DNA of 56,790 nucleotides from Desulfarculaceae bacterium (GTDB lineage Bacteria > Desulfobacterota > Desulfarculia > Desulfarculales > Desulfarculaceae). Where the stretch lies: NCBI GenBank assembly GCA_027067385.1, contig JAMOVV010000031.1, forward strand, positions 1-56,790, in the 5' to 3' direction. Each line of letters opens with the position of its first letter. Positions within the stretch are counted from its first letter, which is position 1. The notes under the pieces are model-generated. The model had not been told where the DNA came from, searched no databases, and saw only the letters and a program-made list of their open reading frames with translations. The translations under genes were made by a program, and so were the position numbers. Shown piece after piece: positions 14,493-23,424 of the stretch.

Positions 14493-16265
14493 ATGTCCAA
14501 GCTGCCCGACCCGACTAAAAACCCGGATTACGTAATTGCCGAGGCAGCCGAAGAGTACATGAAGCCGATCAAGGAGATCGCCGGCCAGTTGGACCTGACC
14601 GATGACGAGCTCCTGCTGCATGGTCACTACGTGGCCAAGATTGACTTCAAGAAGGTGCTCGATCGGCTCAAGGACAAGCCCGACGGCAAGTACATCGACG
14701 TCACCGCCATCACCCCCACGCCCCTGGGCGAAGGCAAGTCCACCTCCACCATGGGCCTGCTGCAGGGCATGGGCAAACGCGGCCTCAAGGTGACCGCGGC
14801 CATCCGCCAGCCTTCCGGCGGTCCCACCATGAACATCAAGGGCTCGGCGGCCGGCGGCGGCCTGGCCCAGTGCATCCCGCTCACCCCCTTCAGTCTGGGC
14901 CTCACCGGCGACATCAACGCCATCATGAACGCCCACAACCTGGCCATGGTGGCCCTCACCAGCCGCATGCAGCACGAGCGCAACTACACCGACGAGCAAC
15001 TGGAGCGCCTCTCGGGCATGAAGCGCCTGGACATCGACCCCACCCGGGTGGAGCTGGGCTGGATCATCGACTTCTGCGCCCAGAGCCTGCGCAACATCAT
15101 CATCGGCCTGGGCGGCCGCTACGACGGCTTCACCATGCAGTCCAAGTTCGGCATCGCGGTCAGCTCCGAGGTGATGGCCATCCTGGCCGTGTCCCAGGAC
15201 CTGGCCGACATGCGTCGCCGCATGGGCAAGATCGTGGTGGGCTACGACAAGACCGGCAACCCGGTGACCACCGCCGATCTCGAGGTGGACGGCGCCATGA
15301 CCGCCTGGATGGTCGAGGCCCTCAACCCCAACCTGCTGCAGAGCCTGGAAGGCCAGCCAGTCTTCGTGCACGCCGGTCCCTTTGCCAACATCGCCATCGG
15401 CCAGAGCTCCATCATCGCCGACCGCGTGGCCCTGAAGATGACCGACTACCACCTCACCGAGTCCGGCTTCGGCGCTGACATCGGCTTTGAGAAGTTCTGG
15501 AACCTCAAGTGCCGCTTCAGCGGCCTCAAGCCCAACTGCGCGGTGGTGGTGGCCACCATCCGGGCCCTCAAGTGCCACGGCGGCGCGCCCATCCCGGTGC
15601 CCGGCAAGCCCATGCCCCCCGAGTACAGCGGCGAGAACGTCGGCTGGGTCGAGGAAGGCTGCAAGAACCTGGTGCACCACATCAACACCGTGCGCAAGGC
15701 CGGCATCAACCCGGTGGTGTGCATCAACGCCTTCTACACCGACACCGACAACGAGATCGCCAAGGTGCGCGAGATGGCCGAGGCGGCCGGCGCCCGCGTG
15801 GCCCTGTCGCGCCACTGGGAGCACGGCGGCGAAGGCGCCCTGGAGTTCGCCGACGCGGTGGTCGACGCCTGTAACGAGCCCAACGACTTCAAGCTGCTCT
15901 ACGACCTGGACGTGCCGCTGCGCCAGCGCATCGAGCTCATCGCCAAGGAGGTCTACGGGGCCGACGGCGTGGACTACTCCCCCGAGGCCGAAGCGGCCGC
16001 CAAGCGCATGGAGGCCGATCCCGAGCTGGCCAAGCTGGGCACCTGCATGGTCAAGACCCACCTGTCGCTCTCGGACAACCCGGCGCTCAAGGGCGTGCCC
16101 ACCAACTGGCGCCTGTTCATACGCGACATCCTCACCTACGGCGGCGCGGGCTTCGTGGTGCCGGTGGCCGGGGCCATCAGCCTCATGCCCGGCACCGGCT
16201 CCAACCCGGCCTACCGCCGGGTGGACGTGGACGTGGAGACCGGCAAGGTCAAGGGCGTCTTCTAA
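14493..16265 (+). CDS. fhs: Formate-tetrahydrofolate ligase Fhs
   Basis: Fhs joins formate to THF at the cost of ATP, the entry step of the folate branch of the Wood-Ljungdahl pathway; in sulfate reducers that oxidise acetate it runs the other way and makes ATP. The 590-aa protein is slightly longer than most family members. It has the P-loop [45 protein letters not shown], the [10 protein letters not shown] motif and a C-terminal [16 protein letters not shown]. The ATG at 14493 follows AAGGAGG. A strong terminator comes right after it, so it is a single-gene unit. Confidence 0.95.
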   Translation: MSKLPDPTKNPDYVIAEAAEEYMKPIKEIAGQLDLTDDELLLHGHYVAKIDFKKVLDRLKDKPDGKYIDVTAITPTPLGEGKSTSTMGLLQGMGKRGLKVTAAIRQPSGGPTMNIKGSAAGGGLAQCIPLTPFSLGLTGDINAIMNAHNLAMVALTSRMQHERNYTDEQLERLSGMKRLDIDPTRVELGWIIDFCAQSLRNIIIGLGGRYDGFTMQSKFGIAVSSEVMAILAVSQDLADMRRRMGKIVVGYDKTGNPVTTADLEVDGAMTAWMVEALNPNLLQSLEGQPVFVHAGPFANIAIGQSSIIADRVALKMTDYHLTESGFGADIGFEKFWNLKCRFSGLKPNCAVVVATIRALKCHGGAPIPVPGKPMPPEYSGENVGWVEEGCKNLVHHINTVRKAGINPVVCINAFYTDTDNEIAKVREMAEAAGARVALSRHWEHGGEGALEFADAVVDACNEPNDFKLLYDLDVPLRQRIELIAKEVYGADGVDYSPEAEAAAKRMEADPELAKLGTCMVKTHLSLSDNPALKGVPTNWRLFIRDILTYGGAGFVVPVAGAISLMPGTGSNPAYRRVDVDVETGKVKGVF

Positions 16266-16292
16266 ATTATTTATCTCACAATACCTAGTAGA

Positions 16293-16324
16293 CCCCGGGG
16301 GCTTGCCCCCCGGGGCTTTTTTTT
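16293..16324 (+). terminator. Intrinsic terminator of fhs
   Basis: CCCCGGGGG (16293-16301) pairs with CCCCCGGGG around a CTTG loop, followed by eight T (16317-16324). Confidence 0.92.
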
Positions 16325-16338
16325 GTATGGTGCGTAAG

Positions 16339-16431
16339 TTGAATCGCTAGGGAATCGATCGTAATAGTGTCATATTTCACAAGCTGCGCATGCGCAGCAC
16401 GCCAGGCAGGGCCAGGCGGCCCCTAGGGGCC
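16339..16431 (+). promoter_or_regulatory. hdrA promoter region with two perfect palindromes
   Basis: TTGAAT (16339-16344), 17 nt, TAATAG (16362-16367) is a weak promoter. Downstream come a perfect 16-bp palindrome GCTGCGCATGCGCAGC (16383-16398) and a perfect 14-bp palindrome GGCCCCTAGGGGCC (16418-16431), both before the hdrA start. The first has the size of a dimeric regulator site. Confidence 0.4.
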
Positions 16432-16465
16432 CCGGCCGGACCTGTCGTCAGCCAGGGCGGGAGAG

Positions 16466-19400
16466 ATGTCAAGTACAACTGATAAAGTTGGAGCGGTAAT
16501 GGTGGTCGGCGCCGGTATCGCCGGGGTGCAGGCCTCCTTGGATTTGGCCAATGCCGGTTACTACGTCTACCTGGTCGAGAAGACCTCGGCCATCGGCGGG
16601 CGCATGGCCCAGCTCGACAAAACCTTCCCCACCAACGACTGCGCCATGTGCATCGTGTCGCCCAAGTTGGTGGAGTGCGGCCGTCACCTAAACATCGAGA
16701 TCATCACCAACGCCGAGGTGCAGTCGTTGGAGGGCGAGCCGGGCAACTTCACGGCCAAGGTGCACCAAAAACCGCGCTACGTCGACGATGACGCCTGCAC
16801 CGCCTGCGGCGACTGCATCGAGGTCTGCCCGGTGGACGTGCCCAACGAGTTCAACCAGGGGCTCAACACCTGCAAGGCCATCAACAAGCGCTACGCCCAG
16901 GCCTATCCCAACTCCTTTGCCATCACCAAGCTGGACCGGGCCCCCTGCAAGATAAACTGCCCGGCCAACCTCAACGTGCAGGGCTACATGCAGATGGCCA
17001 AGGTGGGCAAGTTCGACGAGTCCCTGAAGATCATCATGGACGACCTGCCCCTGCCCGGGGTGATCGGCCGCATCTGCCCCCACCCCTGCGAGGAGTCCTG
17101 CCGCCGCCTGGAGGTGGAGGAGGCCATCGCCATCCGCGACACCAAGCGTTTCGTGGCCGACCAGGCGGGGGTGGAAAACATCGCCCAACCCGAGGTGGAG
17201 CCGCGCGGCGAAAAGGTGGCCATCGTGGGCGCCGGCCCGGCCGGCCTCTCGGCCGCCTACCACCTGGCCCGGGCCGGGGTGAAAAGCGTGATCTACGAGG
17301 CCCTGCCGGTGGCCGGCGGCGCCCTGGCGGTGGGGGTTCCCGCCTACCGCCTGTCGCAAGAGGTCATCGACCGCGAGGTGGCGGTGATCAAGGGCATGGG
17401 GGTGGAGATCAAGCTCAACACCCCCATCGGCGACGAGATCACCTTCGCCGATCTGCGCCGGGACTTCGACGCCGTGTTCCTGGGAGTGGGCGCGCCCCAG
17501 AGCTTCAACCTGGGGGTGCCCGGCGAGGACGGCGACAACGTCGTCAGCGCCCTGGACTACCTCAAGAGTGTGAACCTGGGCCAGGAGGTACCCACGGCCA
17601 AGCAGGTGGCGGTCATCGGTGGTGGCAACGTGGCCATCGACGCCGCCCGCACCGCCATCCGCAAGGGGGCGACCAAAGTCACCATGATCATGCTGGAGAA
17701 CGAGGAGGAATGCCCGGCCAGCTCATGGGAGGTGGAGGAGGCCCTGGAAGAGGGCGTGGAGATCATCCACCGCAAGGGAGTGGAGTCGGTAACCGCCTCC
17801 AGCGTGTTCCTCAAGGACTGCGTCCAGGTCTTTGACGAGCAGGGGCGCTTCGCCCCGGCCTATGACGACGCCTGCGAGCTGGTGGAGATACCCTGCGAGC
17901 TGGTGATCACCGCCATCGGCCAAAAGACCGACCTGGGCTTCCTGGGACCGGACGCCGGGCTGGAGCTCACCCCGCGCGGCACCATCGCCAGCGACCCGGT
18001 CACCATGGCCACCAACCTCGAGGGCGTCTACGCCGGCGGCGACGTGGTCACCGGTCCCTGGATCGCCATCGGGGCGGTGGCCGCCGGCCGCGAGGCCGCC
18101 TTTAGCATGCTGCGCCAGTTCGAGGGCCAGGACCTGGCCCAGGGACGCCGGAAGCTGGAGATGAAGCCGCCGGAGGAGCAGGAGTACAACCCCGTCCCGG
18201 ACGACATCTTCGTGCTGCCCCGGGCCCGCATGGAGCAGCGCGCCCCGGACGAGCGGATCAAAGACTTCGACCAGTTCGAGCTGGGGCTCACGGCCGAGCA
18301 GGTGATGGCCGAGGGCGCCCGTTGTCTCAACTGTGGGGTGTGCTGCGAGTGCCTGCAGTGCGTGGAGGCTTGCAAGGCCAAGGCCCCGGCCCACGACCAG
18401 CAGCCCCAGGACCTGGAGTTGAAGGTGGGCAGCGTGGTCATGGCCCCGGGCTTTGATCCCTTTGACCCCAGCCTGTTTGACACCTACAGCTACGCCAGCC
18501 ATCCCAACGTGGTCACCGCCATGGAGTTCGAGCGGGTGCTCAGCGCCTCGGGCCCCTACCAGGGCCACCTGCAGCGCCCCAGCGACGGCCGCGAGCCCCA
18601 GAAGATCGCCTGGCTGCAGTGCGTGGGCAGCCGCGACATCAACCACTGCGACAACGGCTACTGCTCGGCGGTCTGCTGCATGTACGCCATCAAGGAAGCG
18701 GTCATCGCCAAGGAGCACGCCAGCGAGCCCCTGGACACCGCCATCTTCTTCATGGACATGCGCACCTATGGCAAGGACTTCGAGAAATACTACGACCGGG
18801 CCCGCGAGGAACACGGGGTGCGCTTTGTGCGCAGCCGTATCCACACCATCGACCCGGTGGAGGGCGACCGGCTGCGCATCCAGTACGTGACCGAAGACGG
18901 CGAGCCGGTGGAAGAGTTCTTCGACATGGTGGTGCTCTCCATCGGCCTGCAGACCGGTCCCGAGGCCATCGCCCTGGCCCAGCGCCTGGGGGTGGAGCTC
19001 ACCGAGCACAACTTCGCCGACACCTCGTCTTTCACCCCGGTGGGCACCAGCCGGCCCGGCGTCTACGCCTGCGGCTGCCTGGCCGGCCCCAAGGACATCC
19101 CCCAGGCGGTGATGGAGGCCTCGGCCGTGGCCAGCGCCAGTTCCATCGGCCTGGCCGAGGTGCGCGGCACCCTCACCCGCGAGGTGCAGTACCCGGTGGA
19201 GAAGGACGTCAGCGGCCAGGAGCCGCGCATCGGCGTGTTCGTCTGCAACTGCGGCATCAACATCGGCGGGGTGGTGGACGTGCCGGGGGTGCGCGACTAC
19301 GCGGCCACCCTGCCCTACGTCACCTTTGTGGATGAAAACCTCTTCACCTGTTCCCAGGACACCCAGGCCAAGATCAAGCAGGCCATCATAGACAACGACC

Positions 19401-20881
19401 TCAACCGGGTGATCGTGGCCTCCTGCAGCCCGCGCACCCACGAGCCCCTGTTCCAGGAGACCATCCGCGAGGCCGGGCTCAACAAGTACCTCTTCGAGAT
19501 GGCCAACATCCGCGACCAGGACTCCTGGGTCCACCAAAAGGAGCCCGAAAAGGCCACCGCCAAGGCCAAGGACCTGGTGCGCATGGCCGTGGCCAAGGCG
19601 GCCCTCATCGAGCCGCTGCACCAGGTCGACCTGAGCCTCACCAAGAGCGCCGTGGTGGTGGGCGGCGGGGTGGCCGGCATGAACGCCGCCCTGAGCCTGG
19701 CCGAGGCCGGCTACCCGGTGCACCTGGTGGAAAAGACCGACACCCTCGGCGGCAACGCCAACCAACTGCTGGCCACCTGGAAGGGCGAGCCGGTGGCCCC
19801 CTACCTGGAGGAGCTCATCGCCAGGGTCCGGGGCCACAAGGACATCACCTTGTACCTGAACAGCGAGTTGGTGGACGCCACCGGCTTTGTGGGCAACTTC
19901 GTCAGCACCATCAAGGGTGACGACGGCACCGAGACGGTCATCGAGCACGGCGTGGTCGTCATGGCCACCGGCGGCCACGAGACCCGCCCGTCGGAGTATC
20001 TCTACGGCGAGCACGACGCGGTCTCCACCGCCCTGGAGCTCGACGCCGAGCTGCGCGGCAACCCCGAGGCGCCCAAGAAATGGGACGCGGTGGCCTTCAT
20101 CCAGTGCGTGGGCAGCCGCGAGCCCGAGCGGCCCTACTGCAGCCGCCTGTGCTGCACCCACTCGGTGGAAAGCGCCATCAAGATCAAGGAGACCAACCCC
20201 GAGGCCCAGGTCTTCATCCTCTACCGCGACATCCGCACCTACGGCGTGCGCGAGGACCTCTACAAGAAGGCCCGCGAGCTGGGGGTGCTGTTTATCCGCT
20301 ACGAGGTGGACCAAAAGCCCCAGGTGGCCGTCGACGGCGACCAGTTGACCATCATCGCCAAGGACCATGTGCTGGGCCGCGAGGTGAGCTTCACCGTCGA
20401 CCGGCTGGTGCTGGCCGCGGCCATCGAGCCCAACAACGTCACCACCCTGGCCGAGGCCTTCAAGACCCCGCTCAACGCCGAGGGTTTCTTCCTGGAGGCC
20501 CACATGAAGCTGCGGCCGGTGGACTTCGCCTCCGAGGGGCTCTACCTGGCCGGCCTGGCCCACTTCCCCAAGCCCCTGGACGAGGCCATCGCCCAGGCCG
20601 ACGCGGCGGTGGGGCGGGCCATGACCGTGCTGGCCAAAAACGTCATCCGGGTCGGCGGCGTGGTGGCCACGGTGAACCCGGACAAGTGCTCGGTATGCCT
20701 GACCTGTGTGCGCACCTGCCCCTACAACGTACCCAAGATCGTTGACGGCAAGGCAGTGATCGAGGTGGCCTCCTGCTACGGCTGCGGCGCCTGCGCCGCC
20801 GAATGCCCCGGCAAGGCTATCACCCTGCAGCATTTCACCGACGCCCAGATCCTGGCCAAGGAACGGGCGGCGGTCAATTAA
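16466..20881 (+). CDS. hdrA: HdrA/NfnB-like/HdrA fusion flavoprotein, heterodisulfide reductase A type
   Basis: The 1471-aa protein merges two HdrA units with a GltD/NfnB-type unit. Residues 1-~125 are an HdrA start (GAGIAG 15-20; Cys59, 62 and 71 in DCAMCIVSPKLVEC; CTACGDCIEVC 111-121). Residues ~159-575 are NfnB-like (CKINC, CPHPCEESC, FAD motif GAGPAG 255-260, NAD(P) motif GGGNVA, GGDVVTG). A Cys-rich link and the HdrA remainder follow to about 915. A second HdrA unit begins at IGVFVCNCGINIGGV, has GGGVAGMNAA, and ends in two [4Fe-4S] motifs (CSVCLTCVRTC, CYGCGACAAEC). HdrA proteins bifurcate electrons at FAD. The order hdrA-mvhD-metV-metF points to a complex serving methylene-THF reduction, with the NfnB part giving direct NAD(P)H contact. 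HdrB and HdrC are absent nearby. Confidence 0.9.
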   Translation: MSSTTDKVGAVMVVGAGIAGVQASLDLANAGYYVYLVEKTSAIGGRMAQLDKTFPTNDCAMCIVSPKLVECGRHLNIEIITNAEVQSLEGEPGNFTAKVHQKPRYVDDDACTACGDCIEVCPVDVPNEFNQGLNTCKAINKRYAQAYPNSFAITKLDRAPCKINCPANLNVQGYMQMAKVGKFDESLKIIMDDLPLPGVIGRICPHPCEESCRRLEVEEAIAIRDTKRFVADQAGVENIAQPEVEPRGEKVAIVGAGPAGLSAAYHLARAGVKSVIYEALPVAGGALAVGVPAYRLSQEVIDREVAVIKGMGVEIKLNTPIGDEITFADLRRDFDAVFLGVGAPQSFNLGVPGEDGDNVVSALDYLKSVNLGQEVPTAKQVAVIGGGNVAIDAARTAIRKGATKVTMIMLENEEECPASSWEVEEALEEGVEIIHRKGVESVTASSVFLKDCVQVFDEQGRFAPAYDDACELVEIPCELVITAIGQKTDLGFLGPDAGLELTPRGTIASDPVTMATNLEGVYAGGDVVTGPWIAIGAVAAGREAAFSMLRQFEGQDLAQGRRKLEMKPPEEQEYNPVPDDIFVLPRARMEQRAPDERIKDFDQFELGLTAEQVMAEGARCLNCGVCCECLQCVEACKAKAPAHDQQPQDLELKVGSVVMAPGFDPFDPSLFDTYSYASHPNVVTAMEFERVLSASGPYQGHLQRPSDGREPQKIAWLQCVGSRDINHCDNGYCSAVCCMYAIKEAVIAKEHASEPLDTAIFFMDMRTYGKDFEKYYDRAREEHGVRFVRSRIHTIDPVEGDRLRIQYVTEDGEPVEEFFDMVVLSIGLQTGPEAIALAQRLGVELTEHNFADTSSFTPVGTSRPGVYACGCLAGPKDIPQAVMEASAVASASSIGLAEVRGTLTREVQYPVEKDVSGQEPRIGVFVCNCGINIGGVVDVPGVRDYAATLPYVTFVDENLFTCSQDTQAKIKQAIIDNDLNRVIVASCSPRTHEPLFQETIREAGLNKYLFEMANIRDQDSWVHQKEPEKATAKAKDLVRMAVAKAALIEPLHQVDLSLTKSAVVVGGGVAGMNAALSLAEAGYPVHLVEKTDTLGGNANQLLATWKGEPVAPYLEELIARVRGHKDITLYLNSELVDATGFVGNFVSTIKGDDGTETVIEHGVVVMATGGHETRPSEYLYGEHDAVSTALELDAELRGNPEAPKKWDAVAFIQCVGSREPERPYCSRLCCTHSVESAIKIKETNPEAQVFILYRDIRTYGVREDLYKKARELGVLFIRYEVDQKPQVAVDGDQLTIIAKDHVLGREVSFTVDRLVLAAAIEPNNVTTLAEAFKTPLNAEGFFLEAHMKLRPVDFASEGLYLAGLAHFPKPLDEAIAQADAAVGRAMTVLAKNVIRVGGVVATVNPDKCSVCLTCVRTCPYNVPKIVDGKAVIEVASCYGCGACAAECPGKAITLQHFTDAQILAKERAAVN

Positions 20882-20893
20882 GGAGGAAGTCCC

Positions 20894-21316
20894 GTGAGCG
20901 ATTTCGAACCGAACATTCTGGCCTATTGCTGCCAGTACTGAGCGTACTCAGCCGCGGACCTGGCAGGTTCGATGAGACTGCAGTACCCCACCAATATCAA
21001 GGTGATCCAGCTCCCCTGCTCGGGGCGGGTGGACATCCTTCACCTGCTGCGGGCCTTTGAAGACGGCCTTGACGGCGTCTACGTGGCCGGGTGCATGGAA
21101 GGCGACTGCCACTTCCTCACCGGCAACCTCAAGGCCCGGCGCAAGGTGGAATACGTCAAGAAGGTGCTGGAGAGCCTTGGGCTGGAGCCCGAGCGCATCG
21201 AGATGTACAACATGAGCTCCGCCGAAGGCCCCCGCTTCGCCCAGGTGGCCAACGAGTTCTACCAGCGGATTCAGGAACTGGGCCCCTCCCCGGTGCCCAA
21301 GGCCCAAGCGGCCTGA
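20894..21316 (+). CDS. mvhD: Selenocysteine-containing MvhD (iron-sulfur electron transfer subunit)
   Basis: Reading from GTG 20894 (AGGAGG just upstream, 12 bp after hdrA) gives MSDFEPNILAYCCQY, an in-frame TGA at codon 16 (20939-20941), then AYSAADLAGSMRLQYP and the rest of MvhD without a break to 21316 (140 aa). MvhD homologues have Cys where the TGA falls, in a CC-x-x-C-A-Y/G-x-x-A-D-L-A-G motif, so selenocysteine is the natural reading. Further [2Fe-2S] cysteines are in LPCSGRVD and VAGCMEGDCHF. MvhD passes electrons to HdrA. Conventional gene finding would start at the ATG at 20972 and lose the first cluster ligands. The alternative, a nonsense mutation, is unlikely because both sides are fully conserved. 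Confidence 0.9.
20956..20970 (+). promoter_or_regulatory. Possible bacterial SECIS hairpin of mvhD
   Basis: GGACCT (20956-20961) pairs with AGGTTC (20965-20970), one G-U pair, around a GGC loop, 14 nt after the TGA. Position fits a bacterial SECIS. The small loop makes this tentative. Confidence 0.45.
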
Positions 21317-21335
21317 GGCCAACGAGGTACTTGAT

Positions 21336-22004
21336 ATGATTATCGGCGACACCAAGCCTTTGGAAGAAATCCTGGAAATGATCGAGGGCCGCGAGCGGGT
21401 ATTGGTCCTGGGATGCCGCGGCTGCGTCACGGTCTGCAACGTGGGCGGTGAAAAAGAAGTGGGCATCCTGGCCACCACCCTGCGCATCGCCCGCAAGAAG
21501 GCCGGCCGGCCCGGCGCGGTGGAAGAGCGCACCCTGGAGCGCCAGTGCGACCCGGAGTACATTGAGGAATTGGCCGACGTGGCCGGCGACTATGACGCCA
21601 TCGTCTCCATCGCCTGCGGCGTGGGACCCCAGTTCCTCAGCGAACGCTACCCCGATGTCCGCGTCTTTCCGGGCATCAACACCACCTTCATCGGCGGGGC
21701 CCTGGAGCACGGCGTCTGGGCCGAGCGCTGCCAGTCCTGCGGTAACTGCCTGGTCCACCACTTCGGCGGCCTGTGTCCCATCGCCCGCTGCTCCAAGAGC
21801 CTGATGAACGGTCCTTGCGGCGGGTCGGCCAGCGGCAAATGCGAGATCAGCCCCGACGTGGACTGCGTCTGGCACCTCATCGTGGAAAAGATGGCAAAGA
21901 TGGGCCGGGCCGAGGAACTGGAAAAGGTATGGCCCACCAAGAACTGGCTCACTTCGCGTGACGGCGGACCTCGGGTTCGGATCAGGGAGGACTTGAAGCA
22001 ATGA
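21336..22004 (+). CDS. metV: MetV, Cys-rich partner of methylene-THF reductase
   Basis: MetV is the iron-sulfur (zinc-finger) subunit that forms a complex with MetF and links it to other redox partners. The 222-aa protein has an N-terminal cluster-type motif (CRGCVTVC, about 27-34), a central CDPEY/IACGVGPQFL region, and a C-terminal cysteine array CQSCGNC...LCPIARCSKSLMNGPCGG typical of the MTHFR C-terminal domain. The ATG at 21336 is 19 bp after mvhD. Its last codons overlap the metF start by ATGA, which indicates translational coupling and a fixed subunit ratio. Confidence 0.92.
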   Translation: MIIGDTKPLEEILEMIEGRERVLVLGCRGCVTVCNVGGEKEVGILATTLRIARKKAGRPGAVEERTLERQCDPEYIEELADVAGDYDAIVSIACGVGPQFLSERYPDVRVFPGINTTFIGGALEHGVWAERCQSCGNCLVHHFGGLCPIARCSKSLMNGPCGGSASGKCEISPDVDCVWHLIVEKMAKMGRAEELEKVWPTKNWLTSRDGGPRVRIREDLKQ

Positions 22005-22927
22005 AAGCCGGTAGCAACCTGGAAAAAGTGCTGGAGGCCGGCCACTTCGCGGTCACCGGCGAGTTGGGCCCGCCCCGGGGCAACAACGTGGAAGAAGTCA
22101 AGCACAAGGCCTCCTTCCTCAAGGGCATCGTGGAGTCGGTCAACATCACCGACAACCAGACCGCCGTGGTGCGCATGTCCTCGGTGGCCGCCTGCAAGAT
22201 ACTCATCGACGAGGGCCTGGAGCCCAACCTGCAGATGGTCTGCCGCGACCGCAACCGCATTGCCCTGCAGTCCGACCTGTTGGGGGCCACCGCCCTGGGA
22301 TGCAAAAACGTGCTGTGCCTCTCGGGCGACCACCAGCGCTTCGGCGACCACCCCGAGGGCAAGAACGTCTTCGACCTGGACTCCATGCAGCTCATCGCCA
22401 TGATGAAGAAGATGCGCGACGAAAAGGTCTTCCTCAACGACAAGGAGCTCGACGGCGCGCCGGCCATCTTCATCGGCGCGGCGGCCAATCCCTTTGCCGA
22501 CCCCTTCAGCTTCCGGGTCACCCGCCTGGCCAAGAAGATCGCCGCCGGGGTGGACTTCATCCAGACCCAGTGCATCTACAACATGGCCAAGTTCCGTGAG
22601 TACATGAAGCAGGCGGTGGACCGCGGCCTGCACGAGAAGGTCTACCTGCTGGCCGGCATCACCCCGCTCAAGAGCGTGGGTATGGCCAAGTACATGGCCA
22701 AGTTCGTGCCGGGCATGGACGTGCCCGAGGAGCTGATCAAGCGCCTCAGCGGTGTGGACAAGAAACAGCAGGCGGCCGAGGGCATCAAGATCGCCATCGA
22801 GCAGATCCAGGAGATGAAGGAGATCGAGGGCGTGGCCGGGGTGCACGTCATGGCCATCGAGTGGGAGCACCGGGCCAAAGAGATCATCGAGGGCGCCGGC
22901 CTGCTGCCGCGCCCGGTGGTGGACTAA
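22001..22927 (+). CDS. metF: Methylenetetrahydrofolate reductase MetF
   Basis: MetF reduces 5,10-methylene-THF to 5-methyl-THF on FMN or FAD, the last folate-bound step before methyl transfer to the corrinoid protein. The 308-aa TIM-barrel protein shows the catalytic Glu in FAVTGELGPPRG, VNITDNQTAVVRMSS, LLGATALGCKNVLCLSGDH, the FIQTQCIYNM strand and LLAGITPLKS. Its closest relatives are the acetogen and sulfate-reducer MetF proteins that work with MetV, not the E. coli type using NADH directly. The start ATG overlaps the metV stop. It ends the hdrA-mvhD-metV-metF operon, with two terminators following. Confidence 0.94.
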   Translation: MKAGSNLEKVLEAGHFAVTGELGPPRGNNVEEVKHKASFLKGIVESVNITDNQTAVVRMSSVAACKILIDEGLEPNLQMVCRDRNRIALQSDLLGATALGCKNVLCLSGDHQRFGDHPEGKNVFDLDSMQLIAMMKKMRDEKVFLNDKELDGAPAIFIGAAANPFADPFSFRVTRLAKKIAAGVDFIQTQCIYNMAKFREYMKQAVDRGLHEKVYLLAGITPLKSVGMAKYMAKFVPGMDVPEELIKRLSGVDKKQQAAEGIKIAIEQIQEMKEIEGVAGVHVMAIEWEHRAKEIIEGAGLLPRPVVD

Positions 22928-22944
22928 AACCCAACCAAAAACTT

Positions 22945-22987
22945 GCCGCGCGGGCAGGGGATGGCATTGCCCCTGCCCGCGGCTTTT
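22945..22987 (+). terminator. Intrinsic terminator of the hdrA-metF operon
   Basis: A long GC stem (GCCGCG plus CGGGCAGGGG pairing with CCCCTGCCCG plus CGGC, one bulge) is followed by TTTT. Confidence 0.85.
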
Positions 22988-22998
22988 CGCCTGATGCG

Positions 22999-23028
22999 GA
23001 CCCGGCCGGCTGGTCGGGTCTGTTTTTT
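22999..23028 (+). terminator. Second terminator downstream of metF
   Basis: GACCCG (22999-23004) pairs with CGGGTC (23015-23020), then TGTTTTTT. It insulates the cob unit. Confidence 0.7.
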
Positions 23029-23115
23029 ATCCGCCTGGCTCGGCCCTGGGACGGTGCGCTTGCAGGTCGACGAGCTCGGCAAGCACAACGCGACGCCGCG
23101 GGGTGCATGCGGCGC

Positions 23116-23144
23116 TTGCCAAAGCGGCCGCGATGGGTTAGACA
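23116..23144 (+). promoter_or_regulatory. Candidate promoter of the riboswitch-cobUTS transcript
   Basis: TTGCCA (23116-23121), 17 nt, TAGACA (23139-23144), placing the start close to the 5' end of the riboswitch. Confidence 0.4.
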
Positions 23145-23149
23145 TGCGA

Positions 23150-23345
23150 CATACAAACCAGCGCCGCCAACGGGAAGCCGGTGTAACTCCGGCGCTGCCC
23201 CGCAGCTGTGAGCGTAACGACCGCCGGGAAAACCACTGCACCCGGGCCGCACCAGGAGAGAACCTCCGCCGGCCCGGCATCAAGGTGCGGGAAGGCCCGG
23301 CCAGTAGGCTGACGCGAGCCAGAAGACCGTTGCGACGCCCCTGAC
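23150..23345 (+). ncRNA. Cobalamin (B12) riboswitch
   Basis: The leader contains the conserved blocks of the cobalamin aptamer in order: GGGAAGCCGGTG, the B12-box-like GCTGCCCCGCAGCTGTGAGCG, a CCACTG motif at about 23233, and GCGAGCCAGAAGACC near the 3' end. Adenosylcobalamin binding should favour the terminator at 23387-23412 and shut off the cobalamin genes cobU-cobT-cobS that follow. Boundaries are approximate. Confidence 0.93.
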
Positions 23346-23386
23346 GACCATACCCGAGCGAGGGAACGGGGTGGCGCCGCGTGTTG

Positions 23387-23412
23387 CGGCCCCCTCCGGT
23401 GGGCCGTTTTTT
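23387..23412 (+). terminator. Riboswitch-controlled terminator before cobU
   Basis: CGGCCC (23387-23392) pairs with GGGCCG (23401-23406), followed by six T. The cobU start lies 13 nt further, so this is the expression platform. Confidence 0.88.
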
Positions 23413-23424
23413 ATTGAGGACGCC

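Noticed and set aside
14304-16061. A 585-codon open frame antisense to fhs
   Set aside because: Same artefact: low-complexity composition, no motifs, while fhs is complete on the other strand.
16466-16765. A second selenocysteine site in HdrA
   Set aside because: The cysteines of DCAMCIVSPKLVEC are all encoded by TGC; no in-frame TGA occurs in hdrA.
17723-20833. A 1036-codon open frame antisense to hdrA
   Set aside because: Mirror of a strongly conserved gene in high-GC DNA. Its translation is His/Gly/Val/Leu-rich with no family motif.
20972-21316. mvhD starting at the ATG after the TGA
   Set aside because: It would omit conserved MvhD residues including cluster cysteines that are encoded intact upstream of the TGA.
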